A stretch of 64,000 bases of DNA from Desulfurococcales archaeon (GCA_015521115.1 WAOT01000032.1:1-64000), one strand, 5' to 3'. Positions 34,128-45,385 are shown, counted from the stretch's first letter. Made by a program: numbers and translations. Notes: generated from the letters alone by a model not told the origin.

Positions 34128-34200
34128 TCCTATTCTTCCCTCCACTCTCCACCGAGTGTTTTCTTCTGGGGGCTTAAAAGGGATACTCACTGTGCGGGTC

Positions 34201-34638
34201 TTAGCTGATGATTACCTTGTCTATCCCGTATAGCGTCTTCAAGATCTTCCTCGCCCTCTCTATGTTCCTCCCTCCCCTTCCTATGGCCTTGCCCTTATCG
34301 GCCTCCTCAACTTTGACTATGAGCCGCTTCTCCTTGTTCTTCTCGATGCTCTTGATGCTGATTATCCTTGCACCCATTAACAGTTTTGAGAGGAACTCCT
34401 CTAGGGTCATGTCTGGGCGGTAGGGGACTATCTCGACCTGTTTTCCAAACATTTTAGAAAGCATCTTCACATTGATCCCCCTTTTTCCTATAGCTTTCCC
34501 TATGTCTGCGGGGTTTACCAAGAAGTAGAGCTTGTTGTTTTCCACATCCTCTATACACCTGTATGCTACTGCTCCCGTGAACTCTTGGAAAATTGAGAGG
34601 AGCCTCCATTCTTCGATCGTTATTCTGTCCTCCGGCAT
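34201..34638 (-). CDS. nusA: NusA-like KH-domain transcription factor
   Basis: This 145-residue archaeal NusA consists of two KH domains, with the GXXG loops visible as GKRG (residues 51-54) and GRGG near residue 121. It lacks the N-terminal polymerase-binding and S1 domains of bacterial NusA, as is normal in archaea. Its position between rpl30e and rps12 is standard. It is presumed to bind RNA during elongation or termination. Confidence 0.93.
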   Translation of the reverse strand: MPEDRITIEEWRLLSIFQEFTGAVAYRCIEDVENNKLYFLVNPADIGKAIGKRGINVKMLSKMFGKQVEIVPYRPDMTLEEFLSKLLMGARIISIKSIEKNKEKRLIVKVEEADKGKAIGRGGRNIERARKILKTLYGIDKVIIS

Positions 34639-34665
34639 TGCTTACACCGTGTGGAAGGGCGGTGC

Positions 34666-36293
<1,628 letters not shown>

Positions 36294-36300
36294 TCACCCC

Positions 36301-38982
36301 CTACCTGTGATTCGTGGACTCACGGATCTCACCGTACATCTCAATGAGCCTGTCCACGTTCACAGCCTTCCCGTGGTATGTTGCCATCGGGTCTGCACCG
36401 TCCTCACCGTAGCGTACCTGGACTAGGTGTCCGTAGCTGTCTCTCACTGTCCCGTCATATGCCACGTAGAGATCCTGCTCCGCGTTCATTAGCCTCCTCT
36501 GCATGTAACCGCTCTGCGAGGTCTTTACCGCTGTGTCCACTAGACCCTCCCTGCCCGCTGCTGCGTGGAAGAACACCTCTGTAGGCCTGAGGCCATAGCG
36601 GAAGTTTCCTTTCACGAAGCCCTTCGCTTCGGGGCTTAGGTCGCCGGGTTTGAAGTGGGCTAGTGTTCGGGTTCTGAAGCCTCTCGATACCCGTTTTCCT
36701 CTCACTACCTGTTGGCCTAGGAGTGCTACCATCTGGGTTATGTTGACTTCACTGCCTCTGGCTCCTGTTTTGGCCATAACGAATACGTCGTTGAATGGAT
36801 CCATATACTTTGTCGCGGTCTTGCCCGCCTCAGAGAAGAGCGAGTTGAGCCTCCCGATGATCTTCTGCTCAAGCGTCTCCTCTAATGTCCTACCAGGTAT
36901 TGGCTCCAGCCTGCCCGCCCTATAGTCGCTTATTAGCTTCTCGATCTCTGTCTTAGCCTCCCGTATTAGCTTCTGTATCTCCTCTCTCGCCTCTCTGGGT
37001 ATGTCTATGTCTGAGAGGCTGATGGTCAGGCCTCTCAGGTCTAGCATTCTGATGAACATCTTATACATGGTGTCTAGGAGTTCTCTCGCTTTTGCGTCAC
37101 CATACTCTAAAGCTATTTTGTGGAGGACGTTCTCGGGCACCTCTGCCCCTATCGCCGCCTTGTCGAAGACTCCTATCAGCAGCTTGCCCCTGTTAATCGC
37201 TATGTAAGAGTCGTGGAGACAGTCTATGCTGTCACAGGCGAGTGGGCCGCTGTTGATCTTAGCCCTCCCCGTGTAGTTGAAGTCGTCGGGCAAGAATAGG
37301 CTGACGATCTGCTTGCCGGTCCAGAGCTTCCTTGGCGCGAGTATTGCTGGCTCGGGGAGCTCTCCCTTGTAGCCTGCAGCCCCTAGGAGGTCGATAACCT
37401 CTTTCTCGGTGAGAAGCCTGTTCTTGACTGTTAGCAGGTAGGCACCGCTCACATAGTCCTGTCTCCCTCCAATTATTGGCCCCCCATATCTAGGTGTTCT
37501 GATATGCTTCTCTACTAGGAGTAGCTCTTCGGCCTCAGCCCTGGCCTCCTGGCTTCTCATTAGGTGCAGGTTCATCTCGTCCCCGTCGAAGTCTGCGTTG
37601 TAGGGCGGACACACTAGTGGGTTGAGCCTGAACGTCTTGTATGGCATGACTCTTACCTTGTGAGCTAGTATTGACATCCTGTGGAGGCTGGGCTGCCTGT
37701 TGAATAGTACGACATCGCCGTCAATCATGTGCCTCTCAACAATATCTCCTACCTCGAGGCTCTCGGCCAGCTGCTTATAGTTCCTCTGGAAGCGGAGGTC
37801 TATCTGCTTACCTGTTCTCTTCTTGTAGACGAATGTCGCCCCCGGCCACTTGTATGGGCCGTTTAGGACGTAGCGCCTCGCCTCCTCGATATTATAAGGC
37901 GTTACTCGCATTGGGAATGTGAGTACCTTAGCTACCTCAACGGGGACTCCAACCTCGTTAATGCCGATATTGGGGTCTGGGCTTATGACTGTTCTAGAGG
38001 AGAAGTTCACCCTCTTACCGGAGAGGTTACCTCTTAGACGTCCCTCCTTCCCCTTCAGCCTCTGCGCAAGGGTCTTCATCATCCTCTGGCTCTTATGTGT
38101 GAGTGGGTAGATGTTTGGCAGCTCGTTATCTATGTAGGCTGCTATGACGAACTGTAGAGCTAGCCACGCGTCTTCGATCATTGTCTCAGGAGCGCTAGAC
38201 TCTATGAGGTTGCTCAGCCTCTTGTTCTGGCGTATTATCTCTACGAGTGCGTGTGTTAGGTCGTCCTCCGATTTAAGACCGGTCTCGAGCGTTATCGGGG
38301 GTCTGACTGCAAGTGGTGGGACGGGTAGCGTCGATATAACGGCCCACTCTGGCCTGTTCTTCTCTGGATCCATGCCGAGTAGCTCGAGCTCGTCGTCCCT
38401 GATCGCCTCCAGCCTCTCTCGGATATCGATCGGTGTTAGCCTCGTCTCACCCTCAGGCCTCTCCTCGTAGAAGAGTATCGGCCTGATGTATCTTATCTTG
38501 AACTGCCTGCTCTTACAGTGGGGGCATTCCATTGTCGCCGCTGCCTCTTTCCTTACCTCCTTTAGGAAGGCCTCTGCTAGGAGCGGCCACCTCTTCTTCA
38601 GCTTCTTCAGTATAATCTTGTACCTGTCTATCTTTTCCTGGGGAAGTAGTAGTCTTCCACACACCCTGCAAGTGGCCTGGAGCATATAGTATATGTGGTC
38701 GCTATAGTAGGGTACAATCACAGGCCTGGCCAGCTCAAGCCTTCCAAAGTGGCCTGGACAGTGCTCCCTCGTGTTACCACATACCGGACAGATCTCGCCT
38801 GGCTCAATAGCGCCGAAGTGGGGGTCTCGTGGGCCTCCTGGTACGGGGGATCCATCGCTCTCGTATAGCTCTGGTCTTGTGATCGTTACTCTGGCCATCT
38901 TGTTTATCTCTCTAGGTGGTAGCATTCTCATGACTATGCTCTTTATAATGTAGTCCTCTCTATCCTCTCCAATGTACACCAT
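36301..38982 (-). CDS. rpoA1: RNA polymerase subunit A'
   Basis: This 893-residue protein carries the clamp zinc motif CPVCGNTREHCPGHFG near residue 57 and a second zinc site (CRVC...CPHC). The catalytic magnesium loop NADFDGDEMN is near residue 460, and the bridge-helix beginning near GLRPTEVFFHAAAGREGL is at the C-terminal end. The ATG at 38982 follows a GGAGAGGTGG sequence. The split between A' and A'' is a normal archaeal trait. Confidence 0.97.
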   Translation of the reverse strand: MVYIGEDREDYIIKSIVMRMLPPREINKMARVTITRPELYESDGSPVPGGPRDPHFGAIEPGEICPVCGNTREHCPGHFGRLELARPVIVPYYSDHIYYMLQATCRVCGRLLLPQEKIDRYKIILKKLKKRWPLLAEAFLKEVRKEAAATMECPHCKSRQFKIRYIRPILFYEERPEGETRLTPIDIRERLEAIRDDELELLGMDPEKNRPEWAVISTLPVPPLAVRPPITLETGLKSEDDLTHALVEIIRQNKRLSNLIESSAPETMIEDAWLALQFVIAAYIDNELPNIYPLTHKSQRMMKTLAQRLKGKEGRLRGNLSGKRVNFSSRTVISPDPNIGINEVGVPVEVAKVLTFPMRVTPYNIEEARRYVLNGPYKWPGATFVYKKRTGKQIDLRFQRNYKQLAESLEVGDIVERHMIDGDVVLFNRQPSLHRMSILAHKVRVMPYKTFRLNPLVCPPYNADFDGDEMNLHLMRSQEARAEAEELLLVEKHIRTPRYGGPIIGGRQDYVSGAYLLTVKNRLLTEKEVIDLLGAAGYKGELPEPAILAPRKLWTGKQIVSLFLPDDFNYTGRAKINSGPLACDSIDCLHDSYIAINRGKLLIGVFDKAAIGAEVPENVLHKIALEYGDAKARELLDTMYKMFIRMLDLRGLTISLSDIDIPREAREEIQKLIREAKTEIEKLISDYRAGRLEPIPGRTLEETLEQKIIGRLNSLFSEAGKTATKYMDPFNDVFVMAKTGARGSEVNITQMVALLGQQVVRGKRVSRGFRTRTLAHFKPGDLSPEAKGFVKGNFRYGLRPTEVFFHAAAGREGLVDTAVKTSQSGYMQRRLMNAEQDLYVAYDGTVRDSYGHLVQVRYGEDGADPMATYHGKAVNVDRLIEMYGEIRESTNHR

Positions 38983-38999
38983 GCCCTACCACCTCTCCC

Positions 39000-41900
39000 T
39001 TACTCTTCCGAGTCACCCCTACTCTCAGCCTTCAAGCCGGGCTTGGCCTCCTCCTGCGTTCTCCTCCCGTTCCCCGTGGAGGGGGTTGGGGAAATGATTG
39101 ACCTCTCCAAGATCTTCTCGAGTATTTGGATCCTCTCTGCGACCTTAATCTCGGGCTTGATCATCATGCTAGTTATCTCCTGGAGGAGTAGCTTGAAGGC
39201 GTATGGGACTTTTACGGGCCTGACGTCTCCCTCCTCACCATGTATTGGGCATTCGAACACCCTCTTCCTCCTGTTATACCATGATATGTGGCCACACCTG
39301 TTACAGACGTACATAGTGTAGTAGTCGCTGTTGTAGAGCATCCTATCCCTTAGGAGGGCGACAGCCCCATGGCCTACGAGGCAGTCTCTCTCCATCTCTC
39401 CGAACCTTAGTCCTCCCTGTCTCGCCTTACCCTCAGTGGGCTGCCTGGTTAGGAGTTGAACCTTACCTGTTGCCCTGGCATGCATCTTATCTGCTACCAT
39501 ATGGTATAGCCTCTGGTAGAACACCACACCTATGGCCACAGGCCTCTCAATTATCCTCCCTGTCCTCCCGTCGTACATTACCTCCCTAGCGTTGGGGTCG
39601 TATCCGGCCTTTAACAGCTCTATCCTAATGTTTTCAATGTCCTCTTTGTAGAAGGGTGTGCCGTCAATATACCTTGCCTTAAGAGCCCCCAGCTTTCCAG
39701 CGATTGTCTCGAGCAGCTGTCCCACGGTCATTCTAGACGGGATGGCGTGCGGGTTTAGTATGACGTCGGGCGTTATCCCGTCCTCTGTGTATGGCATATC
39801 GTATCGTGGGAGGAGCATTCCTATTACTCCCTTCTGTCCGTGCCTGCTGGCGAACTTGTCTCCTATCTCGGGGATCCTAAGGTCTCTTACTCTCACTTTC
39901 ACAAGCTTGTTCCTATCTATTGTCTGGGTTAGGAAGACTGCGTCGACTACACCCTTCTCTCCAAACCTCATCTGTATGCTCGTGTCTCTCTTCACTAACC
40001 CGGAGTGGGCCAGTACCCTATCCTCTCCAAGGAACCTTGGAGGGCTCTCCCTGCCGACAAGTATGTCTCCGCCACTCACCTCTTCTTCCGGCTCGACTAT
40101 TCCGTCGGGGCCAAGCTTCGTATAGTACCTGTCACCCTTGTGATCGTAGAGGCTTGGAGCGGGTACTGTTATCCGATCCCTAGCACCGCCCGGATATACG
40201 TTCTCGACAGCTGTGTATGTCCTGAAGAAGTATGCCCTTGCCAGGCCCAGGTCAATGGAGCTCTTGTTGAAGACCAGTGCGTCCTCAATGTTGTAGCCTG
40301 TAGTGGCCATTAGGGCCACGACCATGTTCTGACCGGCGGGTCTTGCGTTGTAGCCTATGATCTCAAGCATCCTAGTCTGGACTAGAGGCTTCTGAGGGTA
40401 GTGTAGTATGTATGAGTGGCTGCTTGGTCTGAACATGTAGTTGAGAGCGTAGAGCCCAAGCGCCTGCTTTGCCATAGCGGCCTGGTAGGTGTTTCTCGGG
40501 CTCTGGTTGTGCTCTAGGTACGGTATAGTGGCAGCCGCAACGCCCACTATTCCAGGTACCCATAGCTCTAGGTGGGTGTGCTCGGGGGTCACATCCCAGG
40601 GGTACTCCGCTATGTAGGCGTTCTCCTCCTCGTCTGGGTCGAGGAACTCTATGACCCCCTCCCTGACCAGGTCGAGGAATGAGATCTCCCCCCTCTTGAG
40701 CTTCTCGACATGCTCCTTAGTTAGCTTGGGCTTCCCGTTCTCCACTACTATGACGGGCCTCATAAGCCTGTCTGCGTCAGTGTTGACGTATAGCTCGTTG
40801 ATGTACTCATCCACTAGGTGGGCTACGCTGATCTCGAAGCTTATCTCGCCCCTGCGTCTCAGCTCCCTAATCTTCCTGGCCAGCTCTGCCCCGTTCTCGT
40901 GGTATCCTATGGGGCGCCCGTTTAGGAAGACCTTAGTACCCTCAAGCATGATCTCCGGGGGCTCATCCTTCTCCACGGCCTCCCTGACTAGGTCGTCTAT
41001 AGGTATGACGCCGAGGTCGTATAGGAGCTTCTCAACCTTCTCCTCGTCCACCCCGACCGATATGTAAGCCATTAGGGCAAGGTTCTTGACAAGACCACAG
41101 TTAATGCCCTCCGGTGTCTCGAAGGGGCATAGCCTACCCCAGTGTGTTCCGTGGAGGTCTCTCGCCTCAAAGTGAACCTGGCCTCTGCTGAGTGGTGATA
41201 TGACCCTCCTCAAGTGGCTTAGTAGGCTTATCCAGTTAGTCCTATCAAGGGCCTGGCTGACTCCTGTCCTCTCCCTACCCCAGTTACCAGTGGCTAGAGC
41301 ACTCCTGATCCTCTCTGTGAGTATGTCGCTCCTAACTAGGTGCCTTAGCCTTATCCTGCTGGGGAGGCCCTGGGCTATCATTTTTTCAAGTGTGTTCTGC
41401 ATTGACTGGATAAGGGCGTTGAAACCGTCTCTAAACACTTCTGCTATTAGGTCTCCGGCTAGTCTGAGCCTCTTATTAGCATAGTGATCCTTGTCATCCT
41501 CCTTCCTAAGCCCCAGGTAGAGCTGTAGCACCCTATTCGCCATCTCAGCTAGGAAGTACCCCTTCTTTCTCCTGTCCTCCGGCCTGTTGCCTAGGTGTGG
41601 TAGGAAGTGGTTGTCTAGGAACTCCTCAGCCCTCCTAATCCTGACCTCTCTCGGCTGGCCAACCGCTAGCCTATTCCCTATATACTCGAGGGCCTGCTCC
41701 CTCGTCTCAGCTATGAACTTCACCTTCTGGAAGCTTGGCATGAGATGGAGCTGTATCTCCGGATCCGCTGAGACCGCATAAGAGATTTCAGGATCCGTCT
41801 CGAATCCGAGGGCTCTCATGAGGACGACAAAAGGTATCCTATGGCTTATCCTCGATATGCTAACTTCGAGGCTGCCATCGTTCATCCTATCAACAATAAT

Positions 41901-42581
41901 CTGCCTACGTATGCCTAGAACTGTAGAGACGACTTTCGCAGAGTGTGTTATCCTCGCCGTGCTAGCTGTCGAGCGCCCAACGATTATCCTGTTCACTGCC
42001 AGATCTTCCTGTATGACGACAACCTTTTCGCTACCATTGATTATGAAGTACCCCCCAGGGTCGTAAGGATCCTCTCCCGCCTCTATGAGCTCCTCTGGTG
42101 TCATCTTTGAGAGGGGATCTATCTTTGACTTTATCATTACTGGGATCTCTCCTATCTTGACATCCTCCTCTTGAACGACTTCACCGTTAATGATAAGCCT
42201 CATAGTGACCATTAGTGGCGCCATGTAAGACACGTTCCTAATCCTCGCCTCAATAGGGAGAATTGCGTGAGAGCCTCCATAAGCCTCTTTAACTTTTGGA
42301 TGCCCGATCTTGACCTCTCCTATCTCAACCTTGACCTCGGGCCGCAGACCCAAAGGAAGGGGCAGCGTCCTCCTGCTATAACGGGCTCTCCTACGGCTTG
42401 GCACGGGATGAACCTCTTTAACGCTGCCAATTATGTTCTTTATACCGTTCTCTATGAAGTTGTTGAACGAGTCGAGGTGCTGTCTGGAGAGTCCCATCTC
42501 CTTAATGAACGAGCTGAACACAGTCCAGAGATCCTCCTTGTCGAGGGCCCCATCTATATCGGAAACTCTAGTCAGCGACAC
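39000..42581 (-). CDS. rpoB: RNA polymerase subunit B (undivided)
   Basis: This 1193-residue subunit is not split into B' and B'' as it is in many Euryarchaeota. It contains the fork and hybrid-binding region around HGTHWGRLCPFETPEGINCGL, the catalytic-side RHGQKGVIGMLLP motif, and the C-terminal clamp zinc site (CNRCGHISWYNRRKRVFECPIHGE). The GTG start and 15-bp distance to rpoH indicate one operon. The C-terminal 40 residues are a variable tail. Confidence 0.97.
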   Translation of the reverse strand: MSLTRVSDIDGALDKEDLWTVFSSFIKEMGLSRQHLDSFNNFIENGIKNIIGSVKEVHPVPSRRRARYSRRTLPLPLGLRPEVKVEIGEVKIGHPKVKEAYGGSHAILPIEARIRNVSYMAPLMVTMRLIINGEVVQEEDVKIGEIPVMIKSKIDPLSKMTPEELIEAGEDPYDPGGYFIINGSEKVVVIQEDLAVNRIIVGRSTASTARITHSAKVVSTVLGIRRQIIVDRMNDGSLEVSISRISHRIPFVVLMRALGFETDPEISYAVSADPEIQLHLMPSFQKVKFIAETREQALEYIGNRLAVGQPREVRIRRAEEFLDNHFLPHLGNRPEDRRKKGYFLAEMANRVLQLYLGLRKEDDKDHYANKRLRLAGDLIAEVFRDGFNALIQSMQNTLEKMIAQGLPSRIRLRHLVRSDILTERIRSALATGNWGRERTGVSQALDRTNWISLLSHLRRVISPLSRGQVHFEARDLHGTHWGRLCPFETPEGINCGLVKNLALMAYISVGVDEEKVEKLLYDLGVIPIDDLVREAVEKDEPPEIMLEGTKVFLNGRPIGYHENGAELARKIRELRRRGEISFEISVAHLVDEYINELYVNTDADRLMRPVIVVENGKPKLTKEHVEKLKRGEISFLDLVREGVIEFLDPDEEENAYIAEYPWDVTPEHTHLELWVPGIVGVAAATIPYLEHNQSPRNTYQAAMAKQALGLYALNYMFRPSSHSYILHYPQKPLVQTRMLEIIGYNARPAGQNMVVALMATTGYNIEDALVFNKSSIDLGLARAYFFRTYTAVENVYPGGARDRITVPAPSLYDHKGDRYYTKLGPDGIVEPEEEVSGGDILVGRESPPRFLGEDRVLAHSGLVKRDTSIQMRFGEKGVVDAVFLTQTIDRNKLVKVRVRDLRIPEIGDKFASRHGQKGVIGMLLPRYDMPYTEDGITPDVILNPHAIPSRMTVGQLLETIAGKLGALKARYIDGTPFYKEDIENIRIELLKAGYDPNAREVMYDGRTGRIIERPVAIGVVFYQRLYHMVADKMHARATGKVQLLTRQPTEGKARQGGLRFGEMERDCLVGHGAVALLRDRMLYNSDYYTMYVCNRCGHISWYNRRKRVFECPIHGEEGDVRPVKVPYAFKLLLQEITSMMIKPEIKVAERIQILEKILERSIISPTPSTGNGRRTQEEAKPGLKAESRGDSEE

Positions 42582-42595
42582 GACACACCCTCCCC

Positions 42596-42862
42596 CTAGA
42601 AGACGACGACAATCCTATAATATGTGGCCTCCCCTGCCGTGGGAGAGCGCCTCTTTATCTCTATGATATCCCCGGGCTTAGCCCCGAGAAGGCGGACGAC
42701 GGGGTCATTAATACTAATCCTTGGAAGCTGGTGAGGTTTAACTCCTAGCCTCTTCAACACTTCGACAGCCTCCTCGAAACTTAGTACCCTGTGCTGGGGC
42801 ACAAGCTCGTGCTCCAGTATCCTATAGTCTATCCTCTTCTTAGACCTAGTCTTAGAGGGCAA
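42596..42862 (-). CDS. rpoH: RNA polymerase subunit H (Rpb5-like)
   Basis: This 88-residue protein matches the archaeal RpoH with [32 protein letters not shown] and the C-terminal [34 protein letters not shown]. It assists downstream DNA contacts. A TTG start is used because no ATG or GTG is available in frame. It is the first gene of the rpoH-rpoB-rpoA1-rpoA2 operon. Confidence 0.93.
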   Translation of the reverse strand: MPSKTRSKKRIDYRILEHELVPQHRVLSFEEAVEVLKRLGVKPHQLPRISINDPVVRLLGAKPGDIIEIKRRSPTAGEATYYRIVVVF

Positions 42863-42930
42863 CTCTACACTAACCCCCCGAGGGCAGCTCCTGGGGGTTG
42901 GTGTCCCGAGGACGCCTAATAGCCTTACCC

Positions 42931-42940
42931 TTCATAAAGA
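42931..42940 (-). promoter_or_regulatory. Putative TATA box of the rpoH-rpoB operon
   Basis: The minus strand reads TCTTTATGAA. With normal spacing it gives a transcription start near 42907 and a leader of about 45 bases before the rpoH TTG. A small inverted repeat AAGTGG/CCACTT lies just upstream (42950-42955 and 42962-42967). Confidence 0.45.
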
Positions 42941-43026
42941 GGGGGCCTAAAGTGGGCGTGACCACTTCCCAGGGAGGAAAAGTATTAAGCTCCCCAATAC
43001 ATGAGGAAACGTAACGGCAACCGTGA

Positions 43027-43138
43027 GGGCCCGTAGCTTAGCCAGGCAGAGCGGCGGGCTTTTAACCCCAGGCCCGTAGAGGGGCTCTGGGCGGAGGAAA
43101 CCCGTAGGTCCCGGGTTCAAATCCCGGCGGGCCCGCCA
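43027..43138 (+). tRNA. tRNA-Lys (anticodon TTT) with a 35-nt intron
   Basis: The cloverleaf is complete: acceptor GGGCCCG/CGGGCCC, D stem GCTT/GAGC, anticodon stem GCGGG/CCCGT, T arm CCGGG-TTCAAAT-CCCGG, G73 and encoded CCA. The anticodon loop CT-TTT-A is interrupted after position 37 by 43065-43099. Loop bases CTTT pair with GAGG near the intron end, leaving TAA and AAA bulges, and the intron itself folds on CCCAG/CTGGG and GCCC/GGGC. This is a good bulge-helix-bulge substrate. Confidence 0.94.
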
Positions 43139-43175
43139 CACCCCAAGGAGAGGAGAACGGGCTCCTATCCACTAA

Positions 43176-43268
43176 CACCCTACTACAATGCTACCGGGTG
43201 CCTTCGAATAGTTTGAGCCGAGCGACCCGGTGTTTGGGTTAAGAGTATTTCGATAGCTCACGGCTCGG
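43176..43268. other. Interleaved inverted repeats; candidate structured RNA or operator array
   Basis: This intergenic stretch contains CACCC/GGGTG (43176-43180, 43196-43200), ACCGGGT/ACCCGGT (43193-43199, 43225-43231) and GAGCCG/CGGCTC (43215-43220, 43261-43266). The last two pairs are interleaved in the order A-B-A'-B', which is a pseudoknot topology. The near repeat TTCGA(A)TAG occurs twice. No ORF with coding character covers it. It lies 38 bp after tRNA-Lys and 58 bp before the FAD synthetase gene. Confidence 0.35.
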
Positions 43269-43325
43269 ACAGTAGAGGTCAACTCATTATAATTTCGCTT
43301 AACATCTCATGGCCTGGTGTAAGGT

Positions 43326-44066
43326 TTGGGAGTATGCGAGAGGGCTGAAAAGTATGCGAGGAACCTGCTGAAAGTCGTCAAAGAGGTGGAAAAGACTGAG
43401 CTTGCTTCTGAGAGAGTTGACATTAGTGGGCTCTTGGATGCTGCCAGGAGGTATGCTGAGGACACATTCTATTTTATTGATAAGGGCGACTGTCAAACGG
43501 CGCTAGTCTCAGCCTCATACGCTGAGGGGCTACTCGACGCCCTCAAGTACCTGGGGTTCATAGAACTGGAATGGCCCTCTCCAAGGGAGGAGTTGGAGAG
43601 GAAAGTCTTCGTGGGAGGTACGTTCGACATACTCCACCCAGGGCATATCGACCTACTGGAGTTCGCTAGCCACTACGGTAAGCTCTACGTTGTTGTAGCA
43701 CGAGACTCCAACGTCTTGAAGAATAAGGGTAAGAAGCCGATCCTCAACGAGGCTAGCAGGCTAAGAATAGTCTCGTCGATAAGGTACGTATACAAGGCTA
43801 GACTTGGCGACGAGAAGGACATATTTAAACCCGTAAGGGATATCAGGCCGGACGTCATAGTCCTAGGCCCTGATCAGCCATTCGAACCTGAGAAGCTACG
43901 TTCCCTCCTTAAGGAGATGCTAGGCAAGGATGTCGAGGTTATTAGGTACTCTGAGAAGAGGGAGTTCGAGAAGGGTATGAGGGGGAGCCGCGATATAGTT
44001 AGGAGAATCTGCTGTAGAAGCTACTGTCACCACATCTCCTGTGAAGAGGAAGTGAGCGAGGGGTAA
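43326..44066 (+). CDS. DUF357-FAD synthetase (nucleotidyltransferase) fusion
   Basis: This 246-residue protein is a fusion. Residues 5-82 form a DUF357 helical domain (ARRYAEDTFYFIDKGD...ASYAEGLLDALKYLGF). Residues 90-225 are a cytidylyltransferase-like nucleotidyltransferase with VGGTFDILHPGHIDLLEFA (HxGH motif) as in archaeal FAD synthetases that adenylylate FMN. The C-terminus (CCRSYCHHISCEEEV) is an unusual cysteine-rich extension that overlaps the endonuclease V gene on the other strand by 68 bp. No ATG fits, so a TTG at 43326 is used. The substrate could also be another nucleotide or alcohol phosphate. Confidence 0.82.
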   Translation: MGVCERAEKYARNLLKVVKEVEKTELASERVDISGLLDAARRYAEDTFYFIDKGDCQTALVSASYAEGLLDALKYLGFIELEWPSPREELERKVFVGGTFDILHPGHIDLLEFASHYGKLYVVVARDSNVLKNKGKKPILNEASRLRIVSSIRYVYKARLGDEKDIFKPVRDIRPDVIVLGPDQPFEPEKLRSLLKEMLGKDVEVIRYSEKREFEKGMRGSRDIVRRICCRSYCHHISCEEEVSEG

Positions 44067-44748
44067 GGCTGGTTCTGATCTCCTTAGAGATCCTATCCGC
44101 GACTCTCGTCGGCTCGGGGAGGCGGCCCCTCCTAAGCATTGAGCGTATTAGTGCGGAGCTCGTTTTCACTGAGAGCCTATGCCCTGGGCTGACGTATATC
44201 TTGGACTTTCCGCTCCTCGTGATAATGGCCGCAATCTTATTCCCATTCTCGTCAACAAGGTAAGTGCCGTCCGGGTAAGTCACTTCTCTCCCGTAGAGTC
44301 GTTTCTTCGCTACACCAATGCTGGGAATATCGAAGACAACGCCCACATGGGTTGCTATGCCGGCCCTCCGGGGATGAGCTATCCCATGGCCGTCGACCAC
44401 GAGCAGGTCGGGCTTGATCCTAGAGGATAACCGGGTTAGTGCTGGAGCGAGGACTGCCATCTCCCTGAAGGCTAGGAGGCCTGGTATGTATGGGACACAC
44501 ACTTTATTTATGAAGACCTCGCAGTCTACGAGTTTCATTGAAGGGTAGGAGAGTGCTGCCACCACCCCATATCCTATAGAGCCCTCCTCAGACCTTCTGT
44601 ATGCAACGTCGAGGCCTGCCACTATGCGGACGGGCTCATACATGTCCTCTATTACTGCATGCTGTGCTATCCACCTTTGGGCTCTATACGCTTTAGAGGG
44701 GGTGAAACGCCTCTTTATTTCATTGCAAATATCTTCCGGGCTAGTCAT
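43999..44748 (-). CDS. nfi: Endonuclease V
   Basis: This 249-residue nuclease cleaves DNA or RNA near deoxyinosine or inosine. The metal aspartate lies in VAGLDVAYR near residue 48. The PYIPGLLAFREM segment and the DGHGIAHPRRAGIATHVGV catalytic block are typical. The C-terminal 25 residues overlap the convergent FAD synthetase gene and may be dispensable. The ATG at 44748 is 25 bp from the next gene's stop, so it is probably transcribed with the proteasome gene. Confidence 0.93.
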   Translation of the reverse strand: MTSPEDICNEIKRRFTPSKAYRAQRWIAQHAVIEDMYEPVRIVAGLDVAYRRSEEGSIGYGVVAALSYPSMKLVDCEVFINKVCVPYIPGLLAFREMAVLAPALTRLSSRIKPDLLVVDGHGIAHPRRAGIATHVGVVFDIPSIGVAKKRLYGREVTYPDGTYLVDENGNKIAAIITRSGKSKIYVSPGHRLSVKTSSALIRSMLRRGRLPEPTRVADRISKEIRTSLTPRSLPLHRRCGDSSFYSRFS

Positions 44749-44773
44749 TGCTGCTACGTGTAGTTGTGGATCC

Positions 44774-45385
44774 TCACTCTGTGACCACTTTCACTCTTAT
44801 CGTCTTCTCCTTTACACCCTCAGGGGTTATTGCAACAACGTCTATGCCGTCGCCTGTGCTCGGGTCTCTTTCCATAGATATTCTCATGGCCTTCGCCGCG
44901 AGATCCATTGCCTCCTCCACGCTCATATCCTCCCTATAGTTCTCCTCCAGATATCCCAGTGCGAGTGTTGCCCCGCTCCCTACGGCTGCGAACGGCTCTT
45001 CCGTTATTGAGCCCAGAGCATCTAAGACGTAGAGGCGTGGAACATTGTTGACATCTAAACCTGCTACTAGAGCCTCCACCATGAATGGGACTGCCTTGTA
45101 AGAGTATAGGAGGAGCGATAGTCTCTTAGCCATCGCGTAAACAGGGGGTTTGTGGCCTATGACGTGTTCCATGTACCTGAACTCGGCCTCGAGTATCCTG
45201 TAGATACCCCTTAGGTCGCCGTACAGCCCGGAGAACGCTATTGCTATCTTATTGTCTAGGAGGAACACCTTCTTAGCGTTCCTACTCATTATGAATACTC
45301 CATACGACATCCTCCTATCACTAGCAACCACTACCGAGTCCTTTAGCTTAATTCCCAGCGCTGTAGCCCCGAAGTATAATGACAT
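44774..45385 (-). CDS. psmB: Proteasome beta subunit lacking the catalytic threonine
   Basis: This 203-residue protein has the complete beta-subunit fold with DSVVVASDRRM, GLYGDLRGIYRILEAE and the C-terminal DPSTGDGIDVVAITPEG. Aligned to the active paralogue, the residues G-TTTVG are replaced by G-ATALG, so the catalytic Thr1 is Ala7 here and there is no removable propeptide. Asp17 and Lys33 equivalents are kept. It is therefore probably a structural or regulatory beta subunit; crenarchaea often have two beta subunits of which one is active. A GTG at 45391 would add two residues. Confidence 0.93.
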   Translation of the reverse strand: MSLYFGATALGIKLKDSVVVASDRRMSYGVFIMSRNAKKVFLLDNKIAIAFSGLYGDLRGIYRILEAEFRYMEHVIGHKPPVYAMAKRLSLLLYSYKAVPFMVEALVAGLDVNNVPRLYVLDALGSITEEPFAAVGSGATLALGYLEENYREDMSVEEAMDLAAKAMRISMERDPSTGDGIDVVAITPEGVKEKTIRVKVVTE

